A stretch of 64,000 nt of DNA from Sphingomonadaceae bacterium (GCA_024236195.1 JACKKZ010000003.1:310001-374000), one strand, 5' to 3'. Shown: positions 44,250 to 53,040, counted from the stretch's first letter. Notes: generated from the sequence alone by a model not told the origin. Numbers and translations: made by a program.

Positions 44250-44936
44250 CTAAAAGGCCAGTTCACTCACTGACGCGCCGGGGGACACGCGAAAGCGGGC
44301 CTGCCCTTCTGTCGGCAGTTCAAGCTGCCAGTTATTACCCGGGTAGAGACGTGTGCCGGTCAGGGTGACGCAGTCGTCCTTGCCTGCCTGACATATAATC
44401 CCGTCAAACAGTTCCTGAGCCGTGTTGCTGCCATTCCTGAACACTACAAGCCGGCCTTCCCGGCTAACGTCCAGCTGGCCGCGAAACTGGCCGGGACGGC
44501 GAATGACGAGCGCATCATATCCGACCAGCACCTTGAGGGCGGAGCGATCAGCCGACACAGCGCCCGTGACCGGCTTGATCGTGATACGGTAGACGCGATC
44601 CTCGTCGGGAGCCGGGCCTAACGCTGCAATGCGAATGACCCTACGTTCGCCGGGCTCAAGAATCAGCCGCTGAGGAGAGACAAGCAAGCCCGCTTCATCG
44701 AAATTGACGATCTTGACGCGTTGCTGGTCAGCCTCGCCCGGATTGAGGATTTCTGACGGCTCGGCAACAACATAGATGCGCTCTTCGCCTGTATTGAAGA
44801 CCTCGATATCATCGAAGGCATCGGCTTCACCGGGGAAATCGACCACCACCTTGCTCAAGACAAGGTCTGCCTGAACCGGTGTGGCAATAGCAAGCAAGGC
44901 CAGCATGCCCGCCGAAGTCAAAATTCGCTTTATCAT
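44250..44936 (-). CDS. Fimbrial periplasmic chaperone
   Basis: 228 residues, signal peptide MIKRILTSAGMLALLAIATP then VQA. PapD-like N-terminal Ig domain: LVLSKVVVDFPGEADAFDDI, EVFNTGEERIYVVAEPSEIL, LLVSPQRLILEPGERRVIRI, the last being the chaperone G1 region, and the family's basic cleft residues appear in RLILEPGERR. The second domain has a Cys pair (DGIICQAGKDDCVTL). It would cap pilins for delivery to the usher, whose gene overlaps it by 4 bp. Last gene of the fimbrial operon. Confidence 0.88.
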   Translation of the reverse strand: MIKRILTSAGMLALLAIATPVQADLVLSKVVVDFPGEADAFDDIEVFNTGEERIYVVAEPSEILNPGEADQQRVKIVNFDEAGLLVSPQRLILEPGERRVIRIAALGPAPDEDRVYRITIKPVTGAVSADRSALKVLVGYDALVIRRPGQFRGQLDVSREGRLVVFRNGSNTAQELFDGIICQAGKDDCVTLTGTRLYPGNNWQLELPTEGQARFRVSPGASVSELAF

Positions 44937-47497
44937 TGCTGAAACCCTTGTGTCAGAGGGGACATAACATCGGATGCTGAACCAAGCCTGATCTCGCCAG
45001 GCTGGGGGTCAAGTGTAACTGCACCAAGACGAACAATTGCTGCATCAGAACCATTTGGCGGTAGCTGGAGCAAGGAGCGACGGCCGTCGCGAGAAACGAC
45101 AGTGACCAAAGCTCCCGGCGGAGCTTCAATCTGGAAATAGCCCTGCTCGTCACTCATCGCTATGGAACCACTTGCTTCAAGCGACGCACCTGCAATCGGC
45201 ACGCCATCCCTGTCCAGCAAACGCCCCAGTATGATCGAAAGGGGCTCGACCTGCCACGCCTGGCGTGAGACCTGGCCAGGAAAAAGCGTAATTGTTCTTG
45301 CCCCGCCGTCATAGGCTACCAGCTTGGCGCTGCGCGGTCGAACCCTCAGCGAATAGCGCCGGTAGGCGGGCAGCGGAATGGTCAGGCTCTGACCACTGAC
45401 CAGCTCACCAATCACCTTGTGATCGAGGAGCAGGTCAAAGCGATCCTGTGCCCGTCCACCCTCAATAACGACAACGATTGCGCTTTCACCTCTTAGATTG
45501 CTGTTGATACGCAGGTCCCCTGATCCAGCTATCAAGGCGGTTCTCGCACCGAGAGAATAGGATTTGGAGCTCACTCCGTTCACACTCTGGTTGCCAAGCT
45601 CCCCGGTCAGACGGAAGGGTTGCGTCCTCAGGTCGGCAGAAGCAGAGGCTGTTTCCCGAGACCGTTCGGTGCTTGCATAGGCACCAAGGTTCAGATCCCC
45701 TCCAAGCACGCCGCTTTCCTGCCAATTTGCATTGATCGCTGCGTAAGGCCCCTTGCGTTGGTCAATAGTATTCGAGGATTCAAAATTGTATCCGCTCCGC
45801 AAGCCCACTGCGCTGCGTTTCCCGGTCATCAGCAACTGGATTCCCACGAAGCCGTTCGTCCCGCGTTCCGTCGTAGTAGCACTTGCGTCAAGGAACAGCC
45901 GGAACCTGCTGTCTTCCAGAACGCGCAAGCGCGCATTAGGTCCAATCGAGTAGCTGGCTGGCTCACCTGACCGGCGGGTTAGAATTCCGGTGATCGCCAG
46001 CTGGAGGTTCCTGTTGCCCCAAGAGAGAGACCCGCTCGCCTGAGTAAAGGAGCTTCGCTGGCGTGACGGGAGCGAGGCAGCCGGAACGGATGAAGCAAGA
46101 TTGCGGTTGGCCGCCTCAAAATAGCGCGTGTTGCCATCAATATTCTGGACCTTGCGCAGGTCGAAAGAGAAGCTCACCGGCGAATCTGCGGAAGATTGCG
46201 CCTGGATCACACCGCCAAACGCATTGTCAGGCGAGGCTACGGCTGCGAGGCGCACAACGGCAATCGGCGTCAGCCAGTAGCCACCAGCTTCAAGCATGAG
46301 CTGGTCGTTGCGCAATACACCGGATACATCCAGTGCAAGATCGTTCGAAATTCGGCGAGCATAGCTGCCGTAGACAAAGGGATCGCCTGCAGGTGCCAGC
46401 GCGCCGGGATTGGTGGATTCGATTTCCAGCCCGGCGGCAATTTCGAACCTGTCAATCCCGCGCACTGGCAACCGCGGATACTTGGTGAAAAAGCGCTGTT
46501 CGTTGCGCGTTTGCCCTTGGGTGTCATGGATCCGCAAATCCAGCTGATAAGAGCCTTCGGGCAAGCTTGAGGTATCGATCTGTTGATTTCCGGCAGGGTA
46601 TGTCGCCGAAGAGAGGATTTTGCCATCCCTGAGGATATCCACTCTTGCGCGCCGCTCGAGAAACACGATGAGCGGTGTCCCTTCAGACAGCGCCCGGTTC
46701 ATATTGGTATCGTTCTGAGTGCCAATCGCGCCGCCCCATAGTTTACGGCGGGAGAGCAGAGTGGTGCCGGGCGACCACATCGCCCCGGCCTGAAAACGCA
46801 AGTTGCGGTGCTCCGCCTCGACCAGCAGCTGATCCACTTGCAACCCCAAGTCGGTTGCATAACCAAGATCGCCCCTCAACCTTGCTGGCCCTGCTGAAAT
46901 GATCAACTTGTCGCTGACCGAAAGCAGATCCTTTTGACCTTCGCCTCCCGACGCGACAAAGGCGACCCCGTTGATCACCATAAGTCTTGCATCATCAGGC
47001 TCGAGATAGGCCGGGGTTGACCAGTCCGGTTCCTTGAGAAGCGATGGTGGGACATAGAAGTCTAGCCGCATGAGATCCGGATCAAAGACTACGGCCGGCG
47101 CGTCTTCTACAGTGAAGCGGCACGCCTCGGCGCGCCGGAAAGCCGAGCATATCCTGTCAGAATTGGTGGGGATATTTCCCCGGGCAATAAATGCCTTCAG
47201 ATCGTCCGCATCCGAATAGGGTGCAAAACGGGCGAATACCGACTCAGGGTTCTCAAAGCTGAGTTCACCGGGCGCTATGTGCGCTGTGACGACGCCCAGG
47301 CTTTGTCCCAGGAAGAAGATCTCGACCAAGGCGCGATGAGGCGTTGCAAGGTCCTCAAATCCATCCGGCGCAGCAACTGAAAAATCAGCCGCCGCCAGCC
47401 TTTGAGGTTCCTTTGCCTGAGCTGCAAAGGCGAGAACAAGCGCCCCGATAACCAGGGCACTCCGGATGATCCATGCAAGGGAAGGTCGCACTCGCAT
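44933..47497 (-). CDS. TcfC/CS1-like fimbrial outer membrane usher
   Basis: 854 residues, signal near MRVRPSLAWIIRSALVIGAL and VLAFAAQAK. N-terminal usher domain (VEIFFLGQSLGVVTAHIA), the middle transmembrane barrel with alternating strands and aromatic girdles, and a plug-region candidate (DILRDGKILSSATYPAGNQQ). The C-terminal end carries a carboxypeptidase-regulatory-like beta fold (LGRLLDRDGVPIAGASLEAS, EQGYFQIEAPPGALVTVVSR), as in CS1-type (alpha-fimbrial) ushers. It assembles pilins delivered by the chaperone. It follows the second pilin gene by 9 bp. Confidence 0.88.
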   Translation of the reverse strand: MRVRPSLAWIIRSALVIGALVLAFAAQAKEPQRLAAADFSVAAPDGFEDLATPHRALVEIFFLGQSLGVVTAHIAPGELSFENPESVFARFAPYSDADDLKAFIARGNIPTNSDRICSAFRRAEACRFTVEDAPAVVFDPDLMRLDFYVPPSLLKEPDWSTPAYLEPDDARLMVINGVAFVASGGEGQKDLLSVSDKLIISAGPARLRGDLGYATDLGLQVDQLLVEAEHRNLRFQAGAMWSPGTTLLSRRKLWGGAIGTQNDTNMNRALSEGTPLIVFLERRARVDILRDGKILSSATYPAGNQQIDTSSLPEGSYQLDLRIHDTQGQTRNEQRFFTKYPRLPVRGIDRFEIAAGLEIESTNPGALAPAGDPFVYGSYARRISNDLALDVSGVLRNDQLMLEAGGYWLTPIAVVRLAAVASPDNAFGGVIQAQSSADSPVSFSFDLRKVQNIDGNTRYFEAANRNLASSVPAASLPSRQRSSFTQASGSLSWGNRNLQLAITGILTRRSGEPASYSIGPNARLRVLEDSRFRLFLDASATTTERGTNGFVGIQLLMTGKRSAVGLRSGYNFESSNTIDQRKGPYAAINANWQESGVLGGDLNLGAYASTERSRETASASADLRTQPFRLTGELGNQSVNGVSSKSYSLGARTALIAGSGDLRINSNLRGESAIVVVIEGGRAQDRFDLLLDHKVIGELVSGQSLTIPLPAYRRYSLRVRPRSAKLVAYDGGARTITLFPGQVSRQAWQVEPLSIILGRLLDRDGVPIAGASLEASGSIAMSDEQGYFQIEAPPGALVTVVSRDGRRSLLQLPPNGSDAAIVRLGAVTLDPQPGEIRLGSASDVMSPLTQGFQQ

Positions 47498-47506
47498 GGC
47501 CGGACA

Positions 47507-48028
47507 CTATTGAGGAGCAATCAGGATGTTTAAGGTACCAGCGTAATTGCCGGCGGTCGCGGAGTTGATTGAGTTTGCCCGCAAGATGACAATCAGGCTG
47601 GCGCTGGCAGGCGGCCCTGAATTGCACTGGTGCTGCCTCGCATCGGCGAACTGGCCGCCCAAGGCAACTCCCGGCAGGAGCTGTTGACCGCTCTGCTGGC
47701 CGGCACTGTCGGCCCACTGCACCTCCAGCCCCAATGCCTTGGCACCTGAGACAAGGACAAATTCGCTGGCCTGCGAAGTGCCGGTCGCGACCACCGAATA
47801 TCCTCCGTTGTTCGCGGAGCTGTAGACACACAGGTCCTGAGCGATCACGTAGTCGCCTCCTGCCAGTCCCACTGTTCCAAAATTGACATCGGAAAGCTGC
47901 GACACACGCACCTTGTCCTGAGGAGCGGCACTCACCGGGCGCACGCATAGAGCAAGCGCAAGCAGCATTGCGCTCATTAATCTGCCAATAGGGACAATTA
48001 CCCGGATCATGAGCAAATCTTTGCTCAT
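47507..48028 (-). CDS. Minor pilin or tip subunit (fimbrial)
   Basis: 173 residues from the ATG at 48028; an ATG at 48010 is an alternative. The signal peptide runs through VPIGRLMSAMLLALALCVRP. The mature protein is a compact beta fold: VRVSQLSDVNFGTVGLAGG, AQDLCVYSSANNGGYSVVAT, then QHQCNSGPPASASLIVILRA and SATAGNYAGTLNILIAPQ, with two cysteines that likely pair. It aligns with the larger pilin at 48123, so it is a paralogue, probably minor subunit or adhesin. It is separated from that gene by a terminator hairpin, so its level should be lower. Confidence 0.78.
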   Translation of the reverse strand: MSKDLLMIRVIVPIGRLMSAMLLALALCVRPVSAAPQDKVRVSQLSDVNFGTVGLAGGDYVIAQDLCVYSSANNGGYSVVATGTSQASEFVLVSGAKALGLEVQWADSAGQQSGQQLLPGVALGGQFADARQHQCNSGPPASASLIVILRANSINSATAGNYAGTLNILIAPQ

Positions 48029-48054
48029 TATGGTTAAGGATTGATTATCTCGTC

Positions 48055-48094
48055 AAAAAGAAGGACCGGGCCAGACCGATGCCTGACCCGGTCC
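48055..48094 (-). terminator. Intrinsic terminator between the two pilin genes
   Basis: On the minus strand GGACCGGG (48094-48087) pairs with CCCGGTCC (48070-48063), then TTCTTTTT follows at 48062-48055. It lies downstream of the first pilin gene and before the second, so it probably limits read-through into the minor pilin, usher and chaperone genes. Confidence 0.75.
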
Positions 48095-48122
48095 CACCGG
48101 CCTCAGAGAGGAAGCAGAAATA

Positions 48123-48689
48123 TCATTGCGGTGTCACCAGCAAGGTCAATGTCCCTGAATAGGTCGTGCTGGCGAGCATCGTGCTCAATTCGGTGTTCGC
48201 GATACCCACGATCAAGCTTGCGGAGTTTGCCGGACCGGTGGTGCAACTCTGATGTGTTGCGACCGACGTCAAGGATGAAGAGGCCGTGCCAGCGGCAAGC
48301 GATGTTCCGGAAGTCTGGCCGGCAGTGGAGTTCCACGCGACTGTATAGGCAACGGTGTCGCCGCCCGTTTCCTGAATAGTAAATGCGCCGCCCGTGCCAC
48401 TGCCTGTCGCAGTGATCTGGTATGTGCCGCTTGCGGTATTGGTCCAGACGCACACATCCTGCGCGTCGCTTGCCGAAATTGTCGGGTCCTGGTTCAGGAA
48501 TGACACATCGGCGAGGCCAGTGATGCGGGCACGGGCAGGCACGGAAGCATTGATGGAAATGTTGCCTTGCGAGGTCGCGCCGAGAGTACCGTCTGTTGCT
48601 GCAGATGCCTGCACCGGCGCAAGCATAGCAGAGACAAGGGCGCAAGCCGCAGCGATCCGCCCTTTGGAAGAAGAAGAATGTGCGGACAT
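48123..48689 (-). CDS. Major pilin subunit (fimbrial)
   Basis: 188 residues with a signal peptide (SSSSKGRIAAACALVSAMLA, then PVQASA). Thr/Ser-rich beta sequence: SINASVPARARITGLADVSF, AQDVCVWTNTASGTYQITAT, HQSCTTGPANSASLIVGIAN, YSGTLTLLVTPQ, with the two cysteines placed as in its paralogue. The C-terminal strand with alternating hydrophobic residues is suited for donor-strand exchange. First gene of the operon and followed directly by the terminator, so it is probably the abundant structural subunit. Confidence 0.8.
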   Translation of the reverse strand: MSAHSSSSKGRIAAACALVSAMLAPVQASAATDGTLGATSQGNISINASVPARARITGLADVSFLNQDPTISASDAQDVCVWTNTASGTYQITATGSGTGGAFTIQETGGDTVAYTVAWNSTAGQTSGTSLAAGTASSSLTSVATHQSCTTGPANSASLIVGIANTELSTMLASTTYSGTLTLLVTPQ

Positions 48690-48859
48690 GGTCAGCCCTT
48701 TCCTTAAGCTCGGTTCAAATTGCCTAAGGTCTTATACGTAGGGGGCATTAAGAAAACGTTTCCCATAAGCGGGCGGACACAGCATGAAGCCCGCACGCTT
48801 TCAAAGCTGCGGGAGCAAAGATGTTTGCAGTGCTGCAAGAAGTACGACGGAAGGGGGTG

Positions 48860-49348
48860 TTACTCGTCTGAAGCAACAGCCTGAATTTGCCGGGCCCCAG
48901 GCGAGCCGTCGCAGCCTTCGGGCAAGTTCCGGGCCAGCGCTGCCAGCGAGTTGAGCGCTTTGCCGGTCAAGGCAAAATGCGTCGCGCCGACTGTCTCATT
49001 GCGCCTCACCAGTGATCGCTTGCTCAATATGGACAACCAGCGGTGCACACTCGCTTGCGATTGGTTTAGGCGTCTTGCCACATCGTGAATAGCTAGCCCT
49101 GAACCCTTATCCCATGCGAACAGAGCAAGAAGGATGTCCCAGGCAGGTTCGCCGAACAAGTCCTGCCCCATTATTTCAGCGCGATAGGCTCTGAATACGA
49201 GGACAGATTCTACGGCCGCGCGTAGCTCGGCCTCGACCGAATCTGGCCTGCCGATTAGCGGTGAGTTTCCCATTTCACCGTGCCCCCCAAATTTCACAAT
49301 GCCCCTTCTTGAATCGTAATCAAATTGCGTGTCAAGTCCCAATTTCAT
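48860..49348 (-). CDS. Winged-helix regulator (MarR-like), paralogue 1
   Basis: 162 residues. The winged helix spans about 70-140: LFGEPAWDILLALFAWDKGS, LAIHDVARRLNQSQASVHRW, LSILSKRSLVRRNETVGATH and FALTGKALNSLAALA. The N-terminus (DSVEAELRAAVESVLVFRAY) is a dimerisation-like helix. The segment GEPAWDILLALF recurs in the regulator at 50641, and a weaker version in the one at 51167, so the three are related. It is transcribed just ahead of the fimbrial genes in the same direction (170 bp), hence a candidate fimbrial regulator. Confidence 0.72.
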   Translation of the reverse strand: MKLGLDTQFDYDSRRGIVKFGGHGEMGNSPLIGRPDSVEAELRAAVESVLVFRAYRAEIMGQDLFGEPAWDILLALFAWDKGSGLAIHDVARRLNQSQASVHRWLSILSKRSLVRRNETVGATHFALTGKALNSLAALARNLPEGCDGSPGARQIQAVASDE

Positions 49349-49445
49349 ACTTTTCTACTAACAACTCTTCCGAGCGTATAACTAGCACCACCGACCCTCA
49401 CTTAAGACTGCATAAAGCAAGGACAAGTCTGCTAGACCATGACAA

Positions 49446-49868
49446 ATGTCCGTTAGCCCTCAGATTCGTCCTCTCCCCCAGCAACTCTGGTTTCAGGAGA
49501 TCAGGAAGCTCTCGCAGCGTGCCTGCATCGAAGGACAGGACGTGGAGTTCGTCCTGAGATCAGCATTCCATCTCCAGAATCTTGCACCAACGCCGCTCAA
49601 GCGCCTGTTGGGCGAACCGGTTGAAGAGAGCGTCTACGAGCCACTCCTGGAGAAGGACTTGCTGTCAGCCGCCCTTTGCCTAGTCGAGACACCGGTTCAG
49701 AAAGGCGGCATGCCCCAGTTGCAGGCTGCTTTCGATGAAAAGGCAAGCAGGGAGATGGGAAAGGCCGAGCAACAAAAGCTCGCAAAGGATGTCCTGCTGA
49801 CCTGGCTGCTAGCCCTTCTCGAATTCAGCACGCAATTGCCATCGGCCCCTGGTCGGACTCGTCAGTAG
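49446..49868 (+). CDS. Helical protein of unknown function
   Basis: 140 residues from the ATG at 49446. No signal or membrane segment. The sequence is helical and Leu-rich: QQLWFQEIRKLSQRACIEGQ, DVEFVLRSAFHLQNLAPTPL, then KDLLSAALCLVETPVQK and KLAKDVLLTWLLALLEFSTQ. It is divergent from the regulator at 48860 across a 97-bp gap and its 3' end overlaps the LuxR-type gene by 44 bp on the opposite strand. The family is not recognised; possible regulatory partner by position only. Confidence 0.55.
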   Translation: MSVSPQIRPLPQQLWFQEIRKLSQRACIEGQDVEFVLRSAFHLQNLAPTPLKRLLGEPVEESVYEPLLEKDLLSAALCLVETPVQKGGMPQLQAAFDEKASREMGKAEQQKLAKDVLLTWLLALLEFSTQLPSAPGRTRQ

Positions 49869-50472
49869 TCCCGTCGAGGCCGGCATAGATTGCCTTGCGC
49901 ACAGCATCAGCGGTGCTTGGCGCGTCCATCTTGCGCAGGGCATTTGCGCGATGGATTTCAATTGTACGGGGGCTGATACCAAGCGTTTTCGCCATGACCT
50001 TATTCGAGCTGCCACGCAGGAGTTCTTTCAGCACATCACGCTCACGCTTCGATAGTTTGGTTGACAAATATTTGGCTTCCCTGCGCTCGAGCTCTGCCTC
50101 AAGGTTTTCCTCTGCAGTTTCCATTGCATGAAGCACTGCTTTGGAAAGCGATGCTGGCATCAGAGGAAAATACAGATAATCGCAGGCCCCGTTGCCGATC
50201 GCGTCGACAATCATCCGTGGCGAAGGGTCTTCTGAGTAGAGCACTGCAGGACAATATCCGCGATGGGCCTTGAGTGCATCAAGCACTAAAGCAGAGACAT
50301 CACTGTCCTTGTCATCATAGGTCAGCACGACTCCGGACTCTGGTGCCATGCTGACAAACTCATCGAGAGTATCGTAGATTTCCGCGTGGAAATCTTCACC
50401 ATAGAGCATGCGCGCAACCACGTTGCGACGCTTGGCATCCTGGTCGATCACATGAACAGCATATTTCTGCAT
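49825..50472 (-). CDS. LuxR-type regulator with degenerate receiver domain
   Basis: 215 residues. The N-terminal 120 residues have receiver-like spacing (YAVHVIDQDAKRRNVVARML, GVVLTYDDKDSDVSALVLDA), but the phosphoacceptor region reads VVLTYDD and the conserved Lys is missing (CDYLYFPLMPASLS), so it is likely a pseudo-receiver that binds a ligand or partner. The C-terminus is a FixJ/LuxR helix-turn-helix: LSKRERDVLKELLRGSSNKV, MAKTLGISPRTIEIHRANAL. It is placed among the regulators next to the fimbrial genes. Target unknown. Confidence 0.85.
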   Translation of the reverse strand: MQKYAVHVIDQDAKRRNVVARMLYGEDFHAEIYDTLDEFVSMAPESGVVLTYDDKDSDVSALVLDALKAHRGYCPAVLYSEDPSPRMIVDAIGNGACDYLYFPLMPASLSKAVLHAMETAEENLEAELERREAKYLSTKLSKRERDVLKELLRGSSNKVMAKTLGISPRTIEIHRANALRKMDAPSTADAVRKAIYAGLDGTTDESDQGPMAIAC

Positions 50473-50640
50473 CGGTGCCCCCTGTGTGCATTAACCAAAC
50501 TCGTTGACCATAAATTCCCAAGACAGGCCGATTGCTGAAGCGAGAATTGGTCCGTTTCCGAGTAATGATACTTAAGGAAGCATGCTTACCTGCTTGGAAC
50601 CCCCTGTATTCGTAAGACTTCTTAGGGCACCATTAACGAT

Positions 50641-51177
50641 CTATTTACCATTTTTCCGGGCTTCGCTGCGGTACAACTCAACCCGCCAGAGGGCTGCGCC
50701 GCCGCTTAACCATTTGCGCATGGCTGCAACCGCCTGCTCAGTCAGGCTCAGTTCGACAACCCGTGCATCGTGCCGTGCTGTGGTCCGAATGAGATAGCCT
50801 CTCTCGACCATGATCTGGACATGCCTCAGGCCAGTGGTTTGGGGAACGCCGGCGGCCAGGATGGCTTGTTTTACACTGACTGTTTCATCCCTACAGTGTC
50901 GTTCGAACAGATCGAGCAGGAGATCCCAGCATGGTTCCCCCAGAATATCGACCGGGAACTCTTTTTCGCGCTGCCTGCGCGCTTCGAATTCAGCTCTTGC
51001 CAGGATCGCCAGGTCTGCATCCGATAGCACAGGAGGAGGAGCCACATCAGGCGAGGCGAGCCGCCTGGAGATGCTTTGCAGCTGTGATGCGAGTGCCCGT
51101 AGTTCTTCTGCTGTGCGGGACAGCTCCGCCGTTGGCAGCTGTTGAGGCAGATCAGGTGGCCGATCTTCATCCTTCAT
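50641..51177 (-). CDS. Winged-helix regulator (MarR-like), paralogue 2
   Basis: 178 residues from the ATG at 51177 (an ATG five codons upstream also fits). Winged helix: ILGEPCWDLLLDLFERHCRD, VKQAILAAGVPQTTGLRHVQ, IMVERGYLIRTTARHDARVV and LSLTEQAVAAMRKWL. An N-terminal helical segment (AELSRTAEELRALASQLQSI) could mediate dimerisation. The GEPxWDLLLxLF motif is shared with the regulator at 48860. Its start overlaps the end of the next upstream gene by 11 bp, so the two are cotranscribed. Confidence 0.72.
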   Translation of the reverse strand: MKDEDRPPDLPQQLPTAELSRTAEELRALASQLQSISRRLASPDVAPPPVLSDADLAILARAEFEARRQREKEFPVDILGEPCWDLLLDLFERHCRDETVSVKQAILAAGVPQTTGLRHVQIMVERGYLIRTTARHDARVVELSLTEQAVAAMRKWLSGGAALWRVELYRSEARKNGK

Positions 51178-51541
51178 GAAAGATACCGGCAAGCCGCAGT
51201 CTGTTCAGGAACTTCTCCAGCAATTCCATCCCATCCTGAGTGGGACAAAAGTCCTCGCTTGCATTTGACCCGGTCAATGAGCTGCGGTTCAAATATCCTT
51301 TGCGTTCGAGCAGAAGGGCCTTGCGCAGAACAACAGAGTACGAAGCCTGCAAGACATCAGCCAATCCCGAGGGGGTTGCGGCGTATCCACCCGGGGCAGC
51401 CAATGCTACCGCAAGCAACACGCGCCAAACTCCATCGGAGAAACACTCAGCATCGAATGTCTGCCTCGCATAGTCGTCAATCAAGAAGACTTTTTGGCCT
51501 ATATCATAAAGGGCAGCTTCCGCCGAGGCAGGTGTTGCCAT
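51167..51541 (-). CDS. Winged-helix protein, paralogue 3
   Basis: 124 residues from the ATG at 51541 (an in-frame ATG at 51598 is possible and would overlap RadC). It matches the other two regulators in length and layout: ECFSDGVWRVLLAVALAAPG corresponds to GEPxWDxLLxLF, then TPSGLADVLQASYSVVLRKA and LLLERKGYLNRSSLTGSN as recognition region and wing. The Trp-x-x-Leu-Leu core is kept while the GEP turn is changed. Cotranscribed with radC upstream (50 bp) and paralogue 2 downstream (overlap). Confidence 0.65.
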   Translation of the reverse strand: MATPASAEAALYDIGQKVFLIDDYARQTFDAECFSDGVWRVLLAVALAAPGGYAATPSGLADVLQASYSVVLRKALLLERKGYLNRSSLTGSNASEDFCPTQDGMELLEKFLNRLRLAGIFHEG

Positions 51542-51591
51542 TTTGGAGTCCTGGCCATCGCTGCATTGTGACGAGCGCGGCCCTTCTGCGC

Positions 51592-52227
51592 CTACCATTC
51601 CATAAGTCCTGCCTTGCGCATGCTGAAAATCTGCGCGTCCCCAACAATCAGGTGCTCTTCGATCGTGATGTTCAACATCCGGGCTTGCGAGCACAGACGC
51701 AAATTTGCCCGGACATCGTCCTGGCTTGGCGCAGCCAGACCCGAAGGATGATTATGTGCAAGGATCAGACTGCGTGAGCCGAGTTCAAGGCATCGCCGGA
51801 AGATTGTAGCTGTCGGAACAGCAACAGTGCCAGCTTCGCCAAAAGCCAGTACCTCTTCCTTGATCAAACGACGTTCTGGCGTACAAAAATAGCAGAGCAG
51901 ATATTCTCGCTCGCGCCGCGCTAACCTTCCTCCGACATGCCTGAGGAAATCCTGCGATTTGAAATCCAGCGGACCATGCCCGATGCTTTGTGCTGACACG
52001 GCGTCGGATAGTTCAAGAGCATAAGCCAAGGCTTGAAGGGCCTTGTCGGCGGGAGAGCGCTGCGATGTGAAACGCTTGCGCGCTGCCTCAGCAATACGCG
52101 GCAAGGATCCGTATTGGGCAAGAAGGGCTTCAACCCGCTTGCCCGCAGACCGCCCGAGGAAGGGGGTCAGGAGACGGACGAGTATGTCAGCCGGGTTCTC
52201 GTCTGGCTGCGCCTTTGCCAATTCCAT
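51592..52227 (-). CDS. radC: RadC-family JAB-domain protein
   Basis: 211 residues from the ATG at 52227; longer in-frame starts at 52365 and 52419 would run through most of the neighbouring membrane protein gene, and length fits the family. N-terminal helix-hairpin-helix (GKRVEALLAQYGSLPRIAEA). JAB/MPN domain with metal motif LILAHNHPSGLAAPSQDDVR, plus EHLIVGDAQIFSMRKAGLME at the C-terminus. Despite the name, RadC proteins are not established repair enzymes; many travel with mobile DNA. The gene overlaps the membrane protein gene by 61 bp. Confidence 0.88.
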   Translation of the reverse strand: MELAKAQPDENPADILVRLLTPFLGRSAGKRVEALLAQYGSLPRIAEAARKRFTSQRSPADKALQALAYALELSDAVSAQSIGHGPLDFKSQDFLRHVGGRLARREREYLLCYFCTPERRLIKEEVLAFGEAGTVAVPTATIFRRCLELGSRSLILAHNHPSGLAAPSQDDVRANLRLCSQARMLNITIEEHLIVGDAQIFSMRKAGLMEW

Positions 52228-52616
52228 GTACCCCAGGCGATCAGGACTATCGCGATATAAGAGGGGGCCATTGTCAGGATCGCGTAGGCCATGGGCTGCA
52301 TGGTCCAGTCGATCAGCCGCCACAGATGCGACATCAAAGATATGAGTTGGCTCGAGGCGACCCATAATGTCCAAATCCTGTCTGCTTTCAAGGCAACCCA
52401 GAGCGTTCCCAGAAAGCAAGCGAGGTCAATTGCCAGATGCCCCAGATCGACAGATTGATAGTCAACCGGGGTCTGGAAGAGACTGTGATAGAGGATGTCG
52501 GCCGGCCCCATCATGACAAACAGGACCGCGACACTTCGTTCCGGCCAACCGCCGCGGCGCCAGGCATAGATGGCGACGCAAACCAGCAAAATCAGTTGCA
52601 AGCTTACGCGCAGCAT
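52167..52616 (-). CDS. Multi-span membrane protein of unknown function
   Basis: 149 residues with about four hydrophobic segments: MLRVSLQLILLVCVAIYAWR, SVAVLFVMMGPADILYHSLF, HLAIDLACFLGTLWVALKAD and TMAPSYIAIVLIAWGTWNWQ. Basic loops place the N-terminus outside or in the membrane interface. The 3' end overlaps radC by 61 bp in another frame. It has the composition of a real gene and opens the radC-regulator run. Family unknown. Confidence 0.68.
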   Translation of the reverse strand: MLRVSLQLILLVCVAIYAWRRGGWPERSVAVLFVMMGPADILYHSLFQTPVDYQSVDLGHLAIDLACFLGTLWVALKADRIWTLWVASSQLISLMSHLWRLIDWTMQPMAYAILTMAPSYIAIVLIAWGTWNWQRRSQTRTRLTYSSVS

Positions 52617-52658
52617 GAGCTATCCCAGGACCGCACGCGACGGCTTGATCGGTACTTG

Positions 52659-52994
52659 TCAGGCTGCTGCATCGACTTGCATCAACAGGCCTGAAGGTTT
52701 GACCACATCAGGACAATCCGGATGATCCAGCGTTCCCACTTCAACGGCGGTTTGCAGCATAACGCGGTGCGCACGTGCCATTTCAGAAGAAGCATCGATA
52801 AGCTCTCCGAGGGATTTGTGCATACGAAGGAGCGCTTGCTGGCCTGTGCCACTGGAAACACCGATATCGAGGCGCGACTGCACGGCGTCGGCGATCAGGT
52901 TCGAAACACGAGCAATTGCCGTATCAATGGCAGCTTCGGTTTCAGGCAACTGACGAACAAAACGAGCAGTTGCGGTATCGAGGGTGTGGGCCAT
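52659..52994 (-). CDS. Small helical protein of unknown function
   Basis: 111 residues, entirely helical in appearance: TATARFVRQLPETEAAIDTA, IARVSNLIADAVQSRLDIGV, LLRMHKSLGELIDASSEMAR, ending in QVDAAA. The spacing of Ala/Leu/Ile suggests a four-helix bundle or coiled coil. No signal sequence. It lies between the membrane protein gene (42 bp) and the LuxR-TM gene (46 bp), all on the minus strand. Unknown function. Confidence 0.6.
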   Translation of the reverse strand: MAHTLDTATARFVRQLPETEAAIDTAIARVSNLIADAVQSRLDIGVSSGTGQQALLRMHKSLGELIDASSEMARAHRVMLQTAVEVGTLDHPDCPDVVKPSGLLMQVDAAA

Positions 52995-53040
52995 TTGAAG
53001 CTCCGGTCTAGTGTGTGTCCTGCCGAAACCCCGGCGCCCC

